64,000 bases of DNA from Nelumbo lutea (GCA_022828595.1 JAKGHH010000003.1:56595759-56659758), one strand, 5' to 3'; positions 13,418-23,832 are shown, counted from the first letter of the stretch. A program made the numbers and translations. Notes: generated by a model from the letters alone, not told the origin.

Positions 13418-15175
13418 TTAGTCTATGGAGGCTTGAATCTTAATTTCTCTGTATATTTGATCTAAGATGCCATATATTTTCTCTGATTGAGGATGTAATC
13501 TTCCACCAGCTAAAAATTCATGGACCATTTGATCCACCTCAATTGTGCTATATCCAGGGTTCTTCTTCACTCCCACTTCCTCCATATTCCTTCTAATTCT
13601 TGTAACATCATCCCACTGGTTGTTCAGAGCATACATATTTGACATGAGAACATAAGCTCCACTATCCCGAGGTACCAACCTTGCAAGACCCTCACTAACA
13701 TCTTGACTTACTAACCCAGACCCTCCTCCATGAATCCTTATCCCACCAGTAAAAGCCCCCCAGACAAATATATCAGGCTTCATTGGCATGGACTTGATAA
13801 GGTCCTGAGCTTCATCTAATAGACCTGCGCGACTGAGAAGATCGACCATGCAAGTATAGTGCTCGATCGTGGGTATAATGTCATGAACTCGATGCATCTC
13901 ACTGAAAACATCTCGTCCCCTATCAACCAACCCAGCATGAGAGCAAGCAGCTAAGGTAGCCACAAAGGTAATAGCATTTGGTCGGAATCCCAGGCTCTTC
14001 ATTTCACCAAATAAGTCCAGTGATTGAAAGGGGTGTCCATGTATGGCATACCCATAGATCATGGAGGTCCAAGAGCAAACACCTTTCTTCTCCATCTTGT
14101 CGAATACAGACATGGAACCTTGAAGAAAACCACATTTTGAGTACATATCAATGAGAGATGCACCCAGTATATCATCCACTTCAATCCCATTTTTCTGGAT
14201 ATAACCATGAATCCACCTGCCTTGTTCAAGAGCTCCAAGGTGAGCACAACAGGTGAGGACGCTAACCAATACTGCTTGGTTCGGTTTCACTCCATCGTCC
14301 AGCATGTGTCTAAAAACCTCAAGCGCATCCCCGAACCGACCACCCTGTGCAAACCCAGATATGATTGTGCTCCATGTAGTCAAGTTTCGTTCAGGCGTAT
14401 CGCTGAAAAGCTTTAGTGTAGTATCTACAGATCCAAATCTTGCATGAGCCCCAATTACAGTGTTCCATGAGATGATATCCTTGTTTGGCATCTCATTGAA
14501 CAACTTGGAAATCTTTTCAATGCAGCCGAACTTGGCGTACCCTCCCATCATCGCATTATAAGTAGCGACATTCTTGCAGGGCATACTCTCGAACAATTCA
14601 AAGGCCCGCTCTAATAGCCCACATTTCATGTACCCACCAATCATGGAATTCCACATGACCAAATCCCGCTCAACAATTTCATCGAACAACACACGAGCTG
14701 CTTCAATCTCGTCGAAATCAGAGTACATCCTAACCAAGCTACTCCGAATAAAAGGGTCCAAGGAAAAACCCATACGGAGAACCTTCCCATGAACGGATCT
14801 GCCAAGCTCAACAGCCTCTAAAACAGCGCAGGCTTTGAGAACGAACGGAAAAGTGAATTTATCAGGCAGGTGTTCCACGCGGTTCATTTGTAGGTAAAAG
14901 TGGAGAGCACGAGCATGGTCTCCGGCATTGGTGAATCCTCTTATCATGGAGTTGTAAATGAAAGAATTAGGTTTCTCTATGCAAGCGAAGATTAAAGAGG
15001 CGAAACATAAGTCGGGTTGGGATGAGGTTGCGGAGAAGGAGAGGATTGAAGAAAGAGACAGTGGGTGGTTGGCGATGCCGTCTTGGATAATTTGGGCCAG
15101 AACTTGTTTGAGCTGTGCAACTGTTTTGCAAGCTCTGGTGAGCTCATACAGGTTCCTGGTCGTTATGGTTATCAT
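13418..15175 (-). CDS. PLS-class pentatricopeptide repeat protein, E subgroup
   Basis: An intact intronless 585-residue frame. I placed the start at the first ATG (15173-15175, MITITTRNLYELTRACKT); the open frame runs 17 codons further upstream but begins there with GTG and has no earlier ATG after an in-frame stop. From about residue 60 to 470 there is a tandem series of PPR motifs with alternating P, L and S character, for example NSMIRGFTNAGDHARAL, WNSMIGGYMKCGLLERA, LGASLIDMYSKCG and WTSMIYGYAIHG. The C-terminus holds E-type motifs: SGAYVLMSNMYALNNQWDDV, KKNPGYSTIEV and HPQSEKIYGILDQI. There is no DYW deaminase domain. Proteins of this class bind specific organellar RNA and usually help C-to-U editing in mitochondria or plastids; lacking DYW, this one would need a partner deaminase. 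The usual IHGN motif near the start of the E domain is changed to IHGGG. No organelle targeting could be judged reliably, and the RNA target is unknown. Confidence 0.93.
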   Translation of the reverse strand: MITITTRNLYELTRACKTVAQLKQVLAQIIQDGIANHPLSLSSILSFSATSSQPDLCFASLIFACIEKPNSFIYNSMIRGFTNAGDHARALHFYLQMNRVEHLPDKFTFPFVLKACAVLEAVELGRSVHGKVLRMGFSLDPFIRSSLVRMYSDFDEIEAARVLFDEIVERDLVMWNSMIGGYMKCGLLERAFELFESMPCKNVATYNAMMGGYAKFGCIEKISKLFNEMPNKDIISWNTVIGAHARFGSVDTTLKLFSDTPERNLTTWSTIISGFAQGGRFGDALEVFRHMLDDGVKPNQAVLVSVLTCCAHLGALEQGRWIHGYIQKNGIEVDDILGASLIDMYSKCGFLQGSMSVFDKMEKKGVCSWTSMIYGYAIHGHPFQSLDLFGEMKSLGFRPNAITFVATLAACSHAGLVDRGRDVFSEMHRVHDIIPTIEHYTCMVDLLSRAGLLDEAQDLIKSMPMKPDIFVWGAFTGGIRIHGGGSGLVSQDVSEGLARLVPRDSGAYVLMSNMYALNNQWDDVTRIRRNMEEVGVKKNPGYSTIEVDQMVHEFLAGGRLHPQSEKIYGILDQIYREIKIQASID

Positions 15176-15359
15176 GGTATAAAGCGGGCGGATCAACAAG
15201 AAGAGGGAAGCAAGCGGGAAATGCACCCTCTGACCATTGATGAATGATGATCAAGCAAGCGAATGGCTTCTACCTGAACTGAACACTGAAGATATTACGG
15301 TGAACAGTTTGAGGAATTTGAATTTCCAAACTAATAGCATCACCCCACTTGAATTTAGG

Positions 15360-16060
15360 TTTGTTTGGCATCGTTGCGCATTTGTTTGGATTGGAGCAGT
15401 GATTTGACAGTAGATAATCGGTACCTGTAAATGTTTCTTAGTACCAAATAAAAAAAAGTTGTTCTAAGAAAAGTTCTACTTGACAGCAATTATTTCAAAC
15501 AAAAAAAATGCCACTTTCTAAGAAACAATGCTTTCAACCCACACATCAGTAGTAAAAAACAATGATCATCTCCAAGATCATGCCAAACATATACTTGAGC
15601 GTCTATTTGGCATTGATGTCATTGCCTCATAAAACGGTGACACTGCCACATTGAAAAAAATAGTGTTCTAGGAAAGGCATGTTTGTTTGGAACCATTTTT
15701 CTATAAAAAATTGTGCTCTAAGCCGTGCCTTAGAAATCGGAAAGGCATGGCTTAGAGCAACACCAAATTTGGTATTTCTTGGAACTGTAGCTTGTTGCTG
15801 CCAATAGGGACATGAGGTGGCAGTGATAGGGACATGGCATGGCATTAGTGTTGAAAATGTTTTCTAAAGCATTGGTACCATACAAAAAACGTTGTTGCTT
15901 CAAGAAACATCCTACCTGACAATAACTTTCCAAACAAAAAAAAAAAAGAAATTATTTTCTAAGAAAGCGGTGCTTCCAACCCACACATCAGCAGTACCAT
16001 TTTCACAAAACGGTGCTGTATCTGCAACATTGATGTCAAATATATACTAGGAGGGTGTGT
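15360..16060. repeat. cluster of diverged fold-back repeats
   Basis: Repeated words such as AAAACGGTG, GGCATGGCTTAGAGCA, GTTTGGAACCATTTT and AACCCACACATCAG occur in both orientations. Related sequence lies at 18860-19170 and perhaps 56960-57300. The cluster contains a strong hairpin at 15714-15759 (18-bp arms, one mismatch, 10-base loop). The short minus-strand ORFs here are translations of these repeats. Confidence 0.6.
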
Positions 16061-16722
16061 GGAACCGTGGGTGTTTATTCAATAAACGTTACTACATAGA
16101 CGCCATTTCAACATTTAGCCCATCATGTTGATCTGTATGCATATAAACTCACTAAAGCAAGCCTTGATTTATATACATGCCTATTATTTGGGAAAGTTTC
16201 ATTTTAACGCTTTCCGCAACAAATAGAAATTTATTGACTGTTTTGCTAATGGCACCTAGTAGTGCCTAATTATCAATAAATAGTTTTATTATTGCTTTTC
16301 TCAATTTTGCAAATAAATTAAATACAAACATTTAGTGAATAAACGAAAGCTATACCAAATACATACTAAGTGGATGCTTAGCATTGATGTCGTTTTCTGG
16401 GAAAACAACACCATATAGGCATCACAACAGAAAACACAGTGAAAAAACTTTGGTTGCCCATGGGTGACAGAATTCCTATCTGTCAACCTCCTTATAATAC
16501 CTGTCCTCTTTCTTAAAAGTTAGGGCTTTTTATCGTTTAGTCCACCTCAGAAATCCTAGTTCAACTGTATAATTCAGGGTAGGTGTAGCTCAAAATTGAT
16601 GCCAATTCACAAGTGGGTATGGAAATTAAATGTGGAGCTGTTTATAAATTTGAATTGTTGTAAGTCTACAATTCAAATCAAAATTCTGAAGGGGAGTGCA
16701 GTCTAAAAATCCCTAAAATTCT
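16061..16722. other. stretch without recognised gene
   Basis: AT-rich, with no ORF carrying a domain and no clear repeat. I see nothing in it. Confidence 0.4.
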
Positions 16723-18150
16723 GAAGCGTGGTCTTCACAACGTTAACGTGGATTCGGTTAACCTTTAACTTCCTTCCACTTAATATCACAAATCTAAAAA
16801 TATTTACTTTTTGTTCCATTCTTAATAATAAAAGAAAGGAAAAAAAATTATAAAGCTCATTAAAACCTAAAATTACTAGGTTTTAATTTCTAGTAAAATC
16901 AAAACCTAAAAGCTTGATGATATTCAATTTCAGTCCTAAAGTTTGACGCCCTTTGATTAAAAAAAATAAATGAATAAATAAAAACGGGGTAGAAAAAATC
17001 CCAAATCCAATTAACCACTAGCACTTTGTCAACAGAATTAACCATTTTTTCCCTACCTCATGTGCTAACAATTCAAACATAACAAAAAATAAAAAAAGAA
17101 TCATGAGGCCCAAAACCACTTTATATCATTAAAATTAATCATAAATTGCTAATTCTATAACTCATCCACAATCAACATCAGTTACTTGTTTATGTTTAAT
17201 TAATTAATTAATAAGTAATAACAAAAGCTACGTGTAGTTAATGACAGAGTGGTGAGACTCATGACAGAGAAAATCAGAAAAGTAGTTCTACCATTTAGTG
17301 ATAATCCATGACAGATAAAACCGAGAGGGGGAGTGCGGAACTATAACATAAAGTAATAAACAGAATTAGTATTGTAATATTCTGATTACATATATACTAA
17401 TTGCAAATAGGGCGGGTTCGGGGTGGGTTTGGTATTCCCCATTTTCGTTCCCGTCCCCGATCCTTGTGGGGGACAAAAGTTGTGACCTCAATCTCTAAAT
17501 TTTCTTTAGTTAATAATATTTTTTAAAAAATAATTTATTTAAATTAAATAAAAAAATTTAAAATAAAAATAATGTTTTAAATATGTTTTGATATATACTA
17601 ATAATATAAATAATATTATATATATTTAATATAAATAATATTTACTATATATAATTGGATCGGATTGGGTGGAGACCTCAATTCCCATCCCCAATTCCAA
17701 TCCTGATTAGGGATCACTATTAATTCACGTCTCCGTCTTTGTCCCATCAAAGCAGTTCTCATCCTCGGTTCCATCGGGTTGGAGAAGTCGAGTCTTTGTC
17801 GGGAATGGAAAAAATTGCCATCCCTATATATGCAAATACCAAAAATCTCTAATAATATAAATAAAGAGAAAACGGGAGAAAGAACTCACTTTTACAGATT
17901 TATTTTTGTATCTTCTCCATGAGGTGTATGGGCCCGAACAAAGATGTAAGATGAGAGAGAGAAAGAATAGAAGAAAGGACAGTAAAATTTTCTGATTTGG
18001 TTAGGTTTGTAGGTTTTTTCCTTTTTTTTTTTTATTATTAGGAATGGAATAAAAGGTAAATATTTTTAGATATAGGATATTAGATTAAGTGGGAGGACGT
18101 TAATGGTTAACGGATTCCATGTTGACGTTACCGAGACCACGCTCAATGCT
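16723..18150. mobile_element. 1.4-kb element with long terminal inverted repeats
   Basis: The left arm (about 16723-16845) is matched in inverted orientation by the right arm (about 18025-18148). Matching blocks include GCGTGGTCT, CCTTTAAC/GTTAATGG with TCCACTTAAT/ATTAAGTGGGA, ATCTAAAAATATTTAC/GTAAATATTTTTAGAT, and CCATTC.TAATAATAAAA. Arms of about 120 bp suggest a Mutator-like or fold-back non-autonomous element. I could not establish a target-site duplication. A possible hAT MITE is nested inside (17408-17826). Confidence 0.65.
17408..17826. mobile_element. probable hAT-type MITE (TAGGGCGG ends)
   Basis: Starts TAGGGCGGGTTCGGGG and ends ATTGCCATCCCTA. The interior has complementary GGGTTCGGGG/CCCCATCCC-type words near both ends and an AT-rich core. 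The flanks attgcaaa and tatgcaaa match at 6 of 8 positions only if two bases are allowed at the right end, so the duplication is uncertain. Confidence 0.5.
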
Positions 18151-18239
18151 AAATGTAATTTAACTTTTAAATGTTTTAAGAAAGAGGACAGATGTCACAA
18201 GGAGGTTGACAGGCAAGAAGAATTCCTATCATTAGTGGG

Positions 18240-18422
18240 TAGGGCTGTTCATAACAATACCCAAACCGATCAAATCGATCAATCCAGTCTGGTCCAACCT
18301 GAGTTGGCCGGTTTTTTTTCATCGTTGATTGGTTTCGAGTTATAAAAAACATAAACCGATGGTTTGATTCAGTTTTGGTTTTTATGTGTGGAAACCAAAA
18401 CCGAACCGACCTAGATATTATG

Positions 18423-18476
<54 letters not shown>

Positions 18477-18519
18477 GATATTTTCAGTTTTAATATATAT
18501 TTCAGATATATATATTTGT

Positions 18520-18567
<48 letters not shown>

Positions 18568-18845
18568 ACTTTATTCAGAAATATACATATTATATATAAA
18601 ATTTCTGATATATAAAATATCAGTTTTAATCCATCAAATCATTTTTAATTTCCAGGCATCCAGCCTTTTCTTTCTTAGACTTGAATCCTTTACCGTTCAC
18701 GTCAAGAGAATCATTCACAAAACCGACCCAAACCGATTCAAACCGACCAGGTCGGTTTCGGTTTCATTTCTAGGTAAACTGACCAAGTTGGGTCAGTTGG
18801 AAAAACGCTAGTAAATCGACCCAACCCAACCCGTGAACAACCCTA
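18240..18845. mobile_element. hAT-type MITE with internal AT microsatellites
   Basis: A 606-bp element starts TAGGGCTGTTCA and ends TGAACAACCCTA (inverted). The 8-bp flanking repeats ttagtggg (18232-18239) and taagtggg (18846-18853) agree at 7 positions. The subterminal sequence is rich in AACCGA/TCGGTT words on both sides. Confidence 0.88.
18424..18474. repeat. (AT)n microsatellite
   Basis: About 25 uninterrupted AT units inside the hAT MITE. A second (TA)n run lies at 18522-18565. The Ile/Tyr-rich ORFs on both strands come from these repeats. Confidence 0.95.
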
Positions 18846-18859
18846 TAAGTGGGCAGCCA

Positions 18860-19170
18860 AAGTTTTCCCTTCAGAAAATGACCTCTTATTTGGTACCATT
18901 ATTTCATAAAAAAACGTTGTTTCAGACCATGCCTTGGAAATCAGGAAAGTGTAGTATGAAGCAACGTCAAATTTGATGTTTTCTAAAAAAACAGCTCATT
19001 GTTTCCGGTGCTGCAATGATGTGGCATCATCTTGGATGTTAGATAATATGACCAATGTTGAAAACGGTTCTACAGCATTGGTACCAACAAAATTAGTGTT
19101 GTTTTTCCAGAAAGCAGCCTATGTGGCAACATCGCTTCCAAACAAAAAATAAGCACCATTTTCTCACACA
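18860..19170. repeat. fold-back repeat related to 15360-16060
   Basis: Shares words such as ACCATGCCTTGGAAATCAGG, GAAAACGGTTCTACAGCATTG and CCAAACAAAAAA with the 15360-16060 cluster. Ends were not determined. Confidence 0.5.
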
Positions 19171-19397
19171 TGCCCAACATCGTGAGCTCAGGTTCGGGTG
19201 AACTTAGCTTGGTTGGTTTTGGGTAAATCGTAGTTAGCCGCCTTGTACTTAGAAGGGGTAATCCTTAGCTCCTTGAACTTTTTTTTTTTTTTTCTTGTGA
19301 CCAAAACAATCCTATATTTGCCCCCAGACAACCCAAACTCTCAATTCCAACAATTTACCCTTGACATGTTAATGAGGTTTGATTATGAAAGTAAAAT

Positions 19398-19645
19398 CAA
19401 GGTTCAAAATATTGATATAGGTTGATACGTCGATAGAGGCATATCAGGTTGTATGGAGGCTTGCTTCTCCATTTTTGTAGATTTTTTTTTTTTTTCAATC
19501 TAGTTCAGAAGGGTCAATTTAAGGCCTATCTACCCCATGAACCATGTCTGACCTAAAACACCCATTGTAGGAATGTATCAAGAAGCCCCTAATATGATAC
19601 GTATCCGCCAATACAGTTTGATACGTGCTGAAACTCTGAACCTTG
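19398..19645. mobile_element. hAT-type MITE, perfect 8-bp target duplication
   Basis: A 248-bp element starts CAAGGTTCAAAATATTGATA and ends CTCTGAACCTTG. It is flanked by identical 8-mers agtaaaat at 19390-19397 and 19646-19653. Subterminal GATACG words occur in both halves. A sister copy is at 23114-23344. Confidence 0.9.
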
Positions 19646-19869
19646 AGTAAAATTACTTAATTGCTCATTTTAAGATTCAAGGGTTAAATAATGGAAAAAC
19701 TTATGGCCAATCAACCAACCAGTATGAGAGTAGAGGTGACTAGTCAGGTGGTATTAATAAAAAATTACCCGAGGCATGCTTTGAACCAACTGGTCACCTC
19801 TACCTCAACTAGTTAGGGTGGAGGATCTTAAATGAGGAGGACAACCTAGGTGAAAGTTATCAAAAGAAC

Positions 19870-20413
19870 TCGAAAACTTTCAATAATGTTTCAACTCCCA
19901 TTCCAATTATTTTGGAATGGGCTCTCGATATGTTTTTGGAGTTTCTTGATGGGAGCAAAGATAAAGACAGTGCCTGAATTGACAAAGTGTGGAAACCAAT
20001 TATTTGGAGTGCTCCAAAATTTGGCACTATTAAAATAGATTTTGATGCCTCTCGTAATAGTGATGAAAAATGTTTTGTGGCTAGTATGGTTCGTGACCAT
20101 CTTGATCAGGTGCTAGCGGTTAAAGCATATAAACTTGGCACATGTACCATCAACCAACTGGAAGCATGGGCTGCATGGGAAACCCATATTCAAGTTCAAG
20201 TGAAACTACAAGGAGTATCCTATTATAATCGAGGGTGATTCATTATTAGTTGTCTCATGCCTCAACAATAAGGCCGAAGTTCCTTGGAATTTGAAAGGTG
20301 TCATCTCTTACTGCTCGAGGAAGAGAGTTTTGTTCATAAGAGATCTTCGGTACCAACATTTTTTCTGAGAAGCTAAGTAGGTGGTAGATTGGCTTGCTCA
20401 TGATGAGGCATGA
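19870..20413 (+). pseudogene. RNase H-like (RVT_3) domain remnant
   Basis: The frame from about 19987 reads WKPIIWSAPKFGTIKIDFDA, then VRDHLDQVLAVKAYKLG and NQLEAWAAWE. After a frameshift near 20215 it continues IIIEGDSLLVVSCLNN, then VVDWLAHDEA with two internal stops. This order (WxxPxxGxxKxDxD, the acidic E of the EAWAAWE region, ExDSxxVV, ADWLAH) is the plant RNase H-like RVT_3 domain, found at the end of LINE reverse transcriptases and in free-standing plant proteins. It is clearly broken. Most likely a LINE remnant; the upstream RT is not visible. Confidence 0.75.
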
Positions 20414-20679
20414 ATGAAGCAAACTTTGTTGAAAGAAAGTTGAGAGAAACACATGAGAAATAAAATTTTAGAAAAAATAAGTTGAAAGGAAAGATGATCT
20501 CATAATATGACTTTAGGATACTTTGTGATTTTATAAAAATGCTTAATAGAATCTCTCTTTGGTTGGTGGCGTAGAGCGGAGGATATTAAAATTCACTTCA
20601 CCATCACCAACAACTGTTTCTGGGTTAATAAGGTATACCAAGACAACTTTCAAGTTTCAATCCGGGAAAATTAGTGGAG

Positions 20680-21290
20680 GAAGTGGCATGGGCTTTGACA
20701 AAGTATCTTAGCATGAATTCACAAATGGAGCCAAGGGATAGCAATGAGCGATGCTCGTTTGGTTGTATAATCAGAGATTATGCAAGTTGTGCTCTAGTTA
20801 GGGGTGTCAATGGATTTGGTCCAATCTAATTCAGTCCAATATGAGTTCATTATAAATAGATTAGGTCAAATCCAATTGCAATGAATATTTTGGACCAGTC
20901 CAATTCAATGTATGGATCATTTAATCTGTTTAAATTCGTTTTAATTTAGATAGATTTCAACTCAAACCCAGTCTATTAACATTTATATTCTTATATTATT
21001 ATTATTATCAATGGATCAGATATTGGTTTAATCCAACCCAATCCAATATAAATTATTACAGACAAACTAAGTTCAATCCAATTTAATAAATATTTTGGAC
21101 TGAATTGGTCCAATCCAACGTCTTATTGGTCCATCCAATCCATCCAAATTGATTTTAAATTGGATAGGGTCTAGTCCAAAACCACTCCATTGCTCCCCTA
21201 GCCCTTGGAAGTGGTCTGCGATTGTTCATGAGTGTTATTATACTTGGAGAGAGGATAATCAAGCAGCAGATTGGCTATACTAGATAGGTT
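20680..21290 (+). pseudogene. second RVT_3 remnant, split by a MITE
   Basis: Left of the MITE one frame reads NERCSFGCIIRDYASCAL, the centre of an RVT_3 domain. Right of it WSAIVHECYYTWREDNQAADWLY gives the typical C-terminal signature (R-E-x-N-x-A-D-W-L). The two pieces are separated by the hAT MITE 20799-21200. Together with 19870-20413 this suggests two neighbouring LINE-type remnants or an old duplication. Confidence 0.65.
20799..21200. mobile_element. hAT-type MITE of the TAGGGGTGTCAA family (copy 1)
   Basis: Starts TAGGGGTGTCAATGGATTTG and ends ACTCCATTGCTCCCCTA. The interior is full of TCCAATCC/GGATTGG words. Flanking 8-mers gctctagt and gcccttgg agree at 5 positions, the most decayed of the four full-length copies (others at 26597, 32576 and 42797). 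Confidence 0.8.
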
Positions 21291-21932
21291 AGGTCTTCTA
21301 GGTAGTTTTGACTTTTCCTCTGTTACCCCTTGGGATCTTAGGTTCATTTGTATAATTGATAGTTGGGATAGAGCCCTTCTTCATTAGGTTGTCACTCTTG
21401 TTTTTTCATTAAAAAAGTTTAATGATGAGGGCAAAAAGTTCTGGAATTAAAAATTTTTAAGGGGTCTTTGCTACAAAACAAAGTTTGAGGGGTTTAATGT
21501 GATTCCTCCCCTAATTAAATATTGGGTGGCTCTATAATTTTATAAACTACCTTTATTGTTTAATTAATTGACTAAATGTCTCATACTGTTTGAAAATTGA
21601 TTAATACTACCCCTTTTATTTCAAACAATTGATTAACTCTACCCTTTCCATTGACGTCCTTAATATTCCGTCAAAATTCATTGTCACTTGAAATACATAT
21701 TTTTTAAAACCCAATGTTACCGTTCACCTCCCTCCCCCCTCTCTCTCTCTCCTACCCCCCCCGTAACCACTACCATTGGATGTTGTCAATGAAACATCTT
21801 ACACTACAAAAGTTTGTACAGTTTACAGTTTGATCATCAGCTCTGATTGCAGAATGCCCACGTGGACGGCATTGGATCGGAAATCAGAAATAATAGTAGA
21901 GAACAAATTAGGTATCAATCGTGGAATTGATA
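21291..21932. other. stretch without recognised gene
   Basis: AT-rich in the first half, with a CT-rich tract at about 21730-21760. Nothing else seen. Confidence 0.4.
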
Positions 21933-22085
21933 TCAGACCAATCGCTTAATCGAACAAAAAAAAGACGTAGAAAATCCGTCCGGATTGATCACCGCACTGA
22001 GAACAAGACACGTTAATGGCACTGCAACGAAGAGAATCATACCCGTCAGTATCCAGCGACCGAGAGAGCCGGAATCCGGTAACAT
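21933..22085 (-). CDS. very short ORF encoding a putative single-pass membrane peptide
   Basis: A 50-codon minus-strand frame starts MLPDSGSLGRWILTGMILF and continues FVAVPLTCLVLSAVINPDGF, with one clear hydrophobic segment at about residues 11-33. It lies in a locally less AT-rich block. It could be the first exon of a split membrane-protein gene whose remaining exons were lost or not recognised, or chance. I found no splice partner and no family match. Low confidence. Confidence 0.2.
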   Translation of the reverse strand: MLPDSGSLGRWILTGMILFVAVPLTCLVLSAVINPDGFSTSFFCSIKRLV

Positions 22086-22199
22086 TTTGGATGGGTTTCC
22101 AACAGTAGAGCGGTTCTCTACAGTGAGATGTCTTCTGTAATGAGGAAAAAATGGAAGAAATCACGAGACAAACATTTATTATGAGGGCTTTAGATTAAA

Positions 22200-23105
22200 A
22201 ACCTAGAAAAAAAGCAGAGACGACAAAAGAGATGAGAACGAATAAAGCCTAGAGCTGACAGTCTGACATTGGTCTTTATGAAAGAGGTTTCTTTTCTGAG
22301 CGTAGGGTGTCCACAGTTTTCAGTTCATTTCATTTTTAAGAGATGCAAGAAAAGGAACAGTTAACGGAGGAGATTTGTTGCCGAGCATTATATGAAGAGT
22401 GTTGCCACAGTTCTGATTAATTCTGCAGAAGCCGAATTATTTTGAGGTTTGTTTATTTTGAGGTTTCGTTGGGTTTCAAAGGTTAGGGTTTTGATGAATC
22501 AACGTTTCTTTTCTTTTTTCTTAGTTTTATTTTGAAAATTTGAAAAAGAATAAAGAGTACAATTGTCTTTTTGTATTTCTGTTAAGGGTGCTAATGGTAA
22601 GGAAGTATGAGTCAATCGTATAGCCTTAGTCAAACAGTAGGTATAACTAATCAATTAGCTAAACCATAAGGGTTTGTTTAATAAAATTACCCTTAAAATA
22701 ATGTAAGATATTGCTTAAGATAAATAACAAAATAATCTTTTGGTATAACAATAACGGTACATCTAGTCAATTAACTAAATCATAAGAGTAATTTAAGAAA
22801 TTTACCCCTAAAATAATGTAAGATATTGTTTAAGATAAATAATAAAATAATCTTTTGGTATTTTCGTTTAGTTTATTAGTGAATAGAATATTACATTTTT
22901 GTCGATAAATATACAATAGTTGTTAAACAAATAGTTTGTATTCAAATAATTTATATGGTTTTTTAATGGAACATTACTGAATGAACTTGGTGAGATTGAG
23001 CCATTGAGATGTTCTTGTTGAAAGAAATGTGTGCAAATGTTTTTTGGGGTGTTTCTTTCTTTTTCTTCTTTGCTTAAGGCCACGATGGGGTAACCCATCC
23101 CCATC
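22200..23105. other. stretch with a 115-bp tandem duplication
   Basis: Two copies of a segment containing AAAATAATGTAAGATATTG lie 115 bp apart (22695 and 22810) within about 22640-22868. No gene is recognised. Confidence 0.55.
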
Positions 23106-23113
23106 CCCGTAAT

Positions 23114-23344
23114 CAAGGATCAAAATTTTATCACATACTGGCCGATACATATCGTATCAGAGACTTCTTGATACACTCTTATAGGAGGTGTTTTGGATCA
23201 ATGAGTGGTTCAGAGGGTAGACCGGCCTTAAACCGGCCCCTCTGAACCAATTTAAAAAAAATAGAAAAAAGCATAGAAAACAATACTGATACAGACTGAT
23301 ACGCCCTACCGGCGTATCGTCCTGTATCGATATTTTGAACCTTG
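23114..23344. mobile_element. hAT-type MITE, sister of 19398-19645
   Basis: Starts CAAGGATCAAAATTTTATC and ends GATATTTTGAACCTTG, with GATAC/GTATC words inside. The flanks ccgtaatc and ccgtaaac agree at 7 of 8 if the left boundary is moved by one base. Confidence 0.75.
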
Positions 23345-23429
23345 CCGTAAACACAACAAGCGATTTGATCCCATCCTAGCAATTGAGTCATCATCAGTTG
23401 GGTTTCCGGGTGTTTCCATTTATTTACAA

Positions 23430-23832
23430 AATTATAAGCTCTGATTGTTTTGCGGTGCAAATCTAAATTGGATGTTTGATTTAGATTTGCATGTGTTTGT
23501 TTTTTAACTATAATTTGCACTCTAAATAATTACAAATTTTCACTTCTTGTCTTGTACTCCTATTTGTACTCATTACCGGTGCAAATCTTGCACTTCTAAA
23601 CTGATACAAAATTTACATTGCCTTTTACCTTCATTTTCTCTCATATAAAGTGGAGACCAGCACCTTTTTTTGGACAGATGAAGGAAAAAGAAATCACATT
23701 ATTTTGCTTTCTATTTTACTCCTAAACAAACAACCTTCCTTCTATTTTCATTTTCTCTCATGTAAAGTGGGTCTCACAGAATTATACTTTCATACATTTG
23801 CCCATAAGCTTGCACTGCAAACAAACAGGACT
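23430..23832. repeat. TIR element (GCTCTGATTGTTT family)
   Basis: The left end GCTCTGATTGTTTTGCGGTG and the right end CACTGCAAACAAACAGGAC form inverted repeats. The internal part recurs at 28440-28790 and 8810-9170. Ends are approximate. Confidence 0.5.

Noticed and set aside
15176..15226. Upstream extension of the PPR frame
   Set aside because: The first codon is GTG, not ATG, and an in-frame stop precedes it with no ATG between.
14207..15247. Plus-strand ORFs of 60-74 residues opposite the PPR gene
   Set aside because: Shadows of a conserved minus-strand coding sequence; no domain.
18176..18811. Tyr/Ile-rich ORFs on both strands
   Set aside because: Products of the AT microsatellites inside a hAT MITE.
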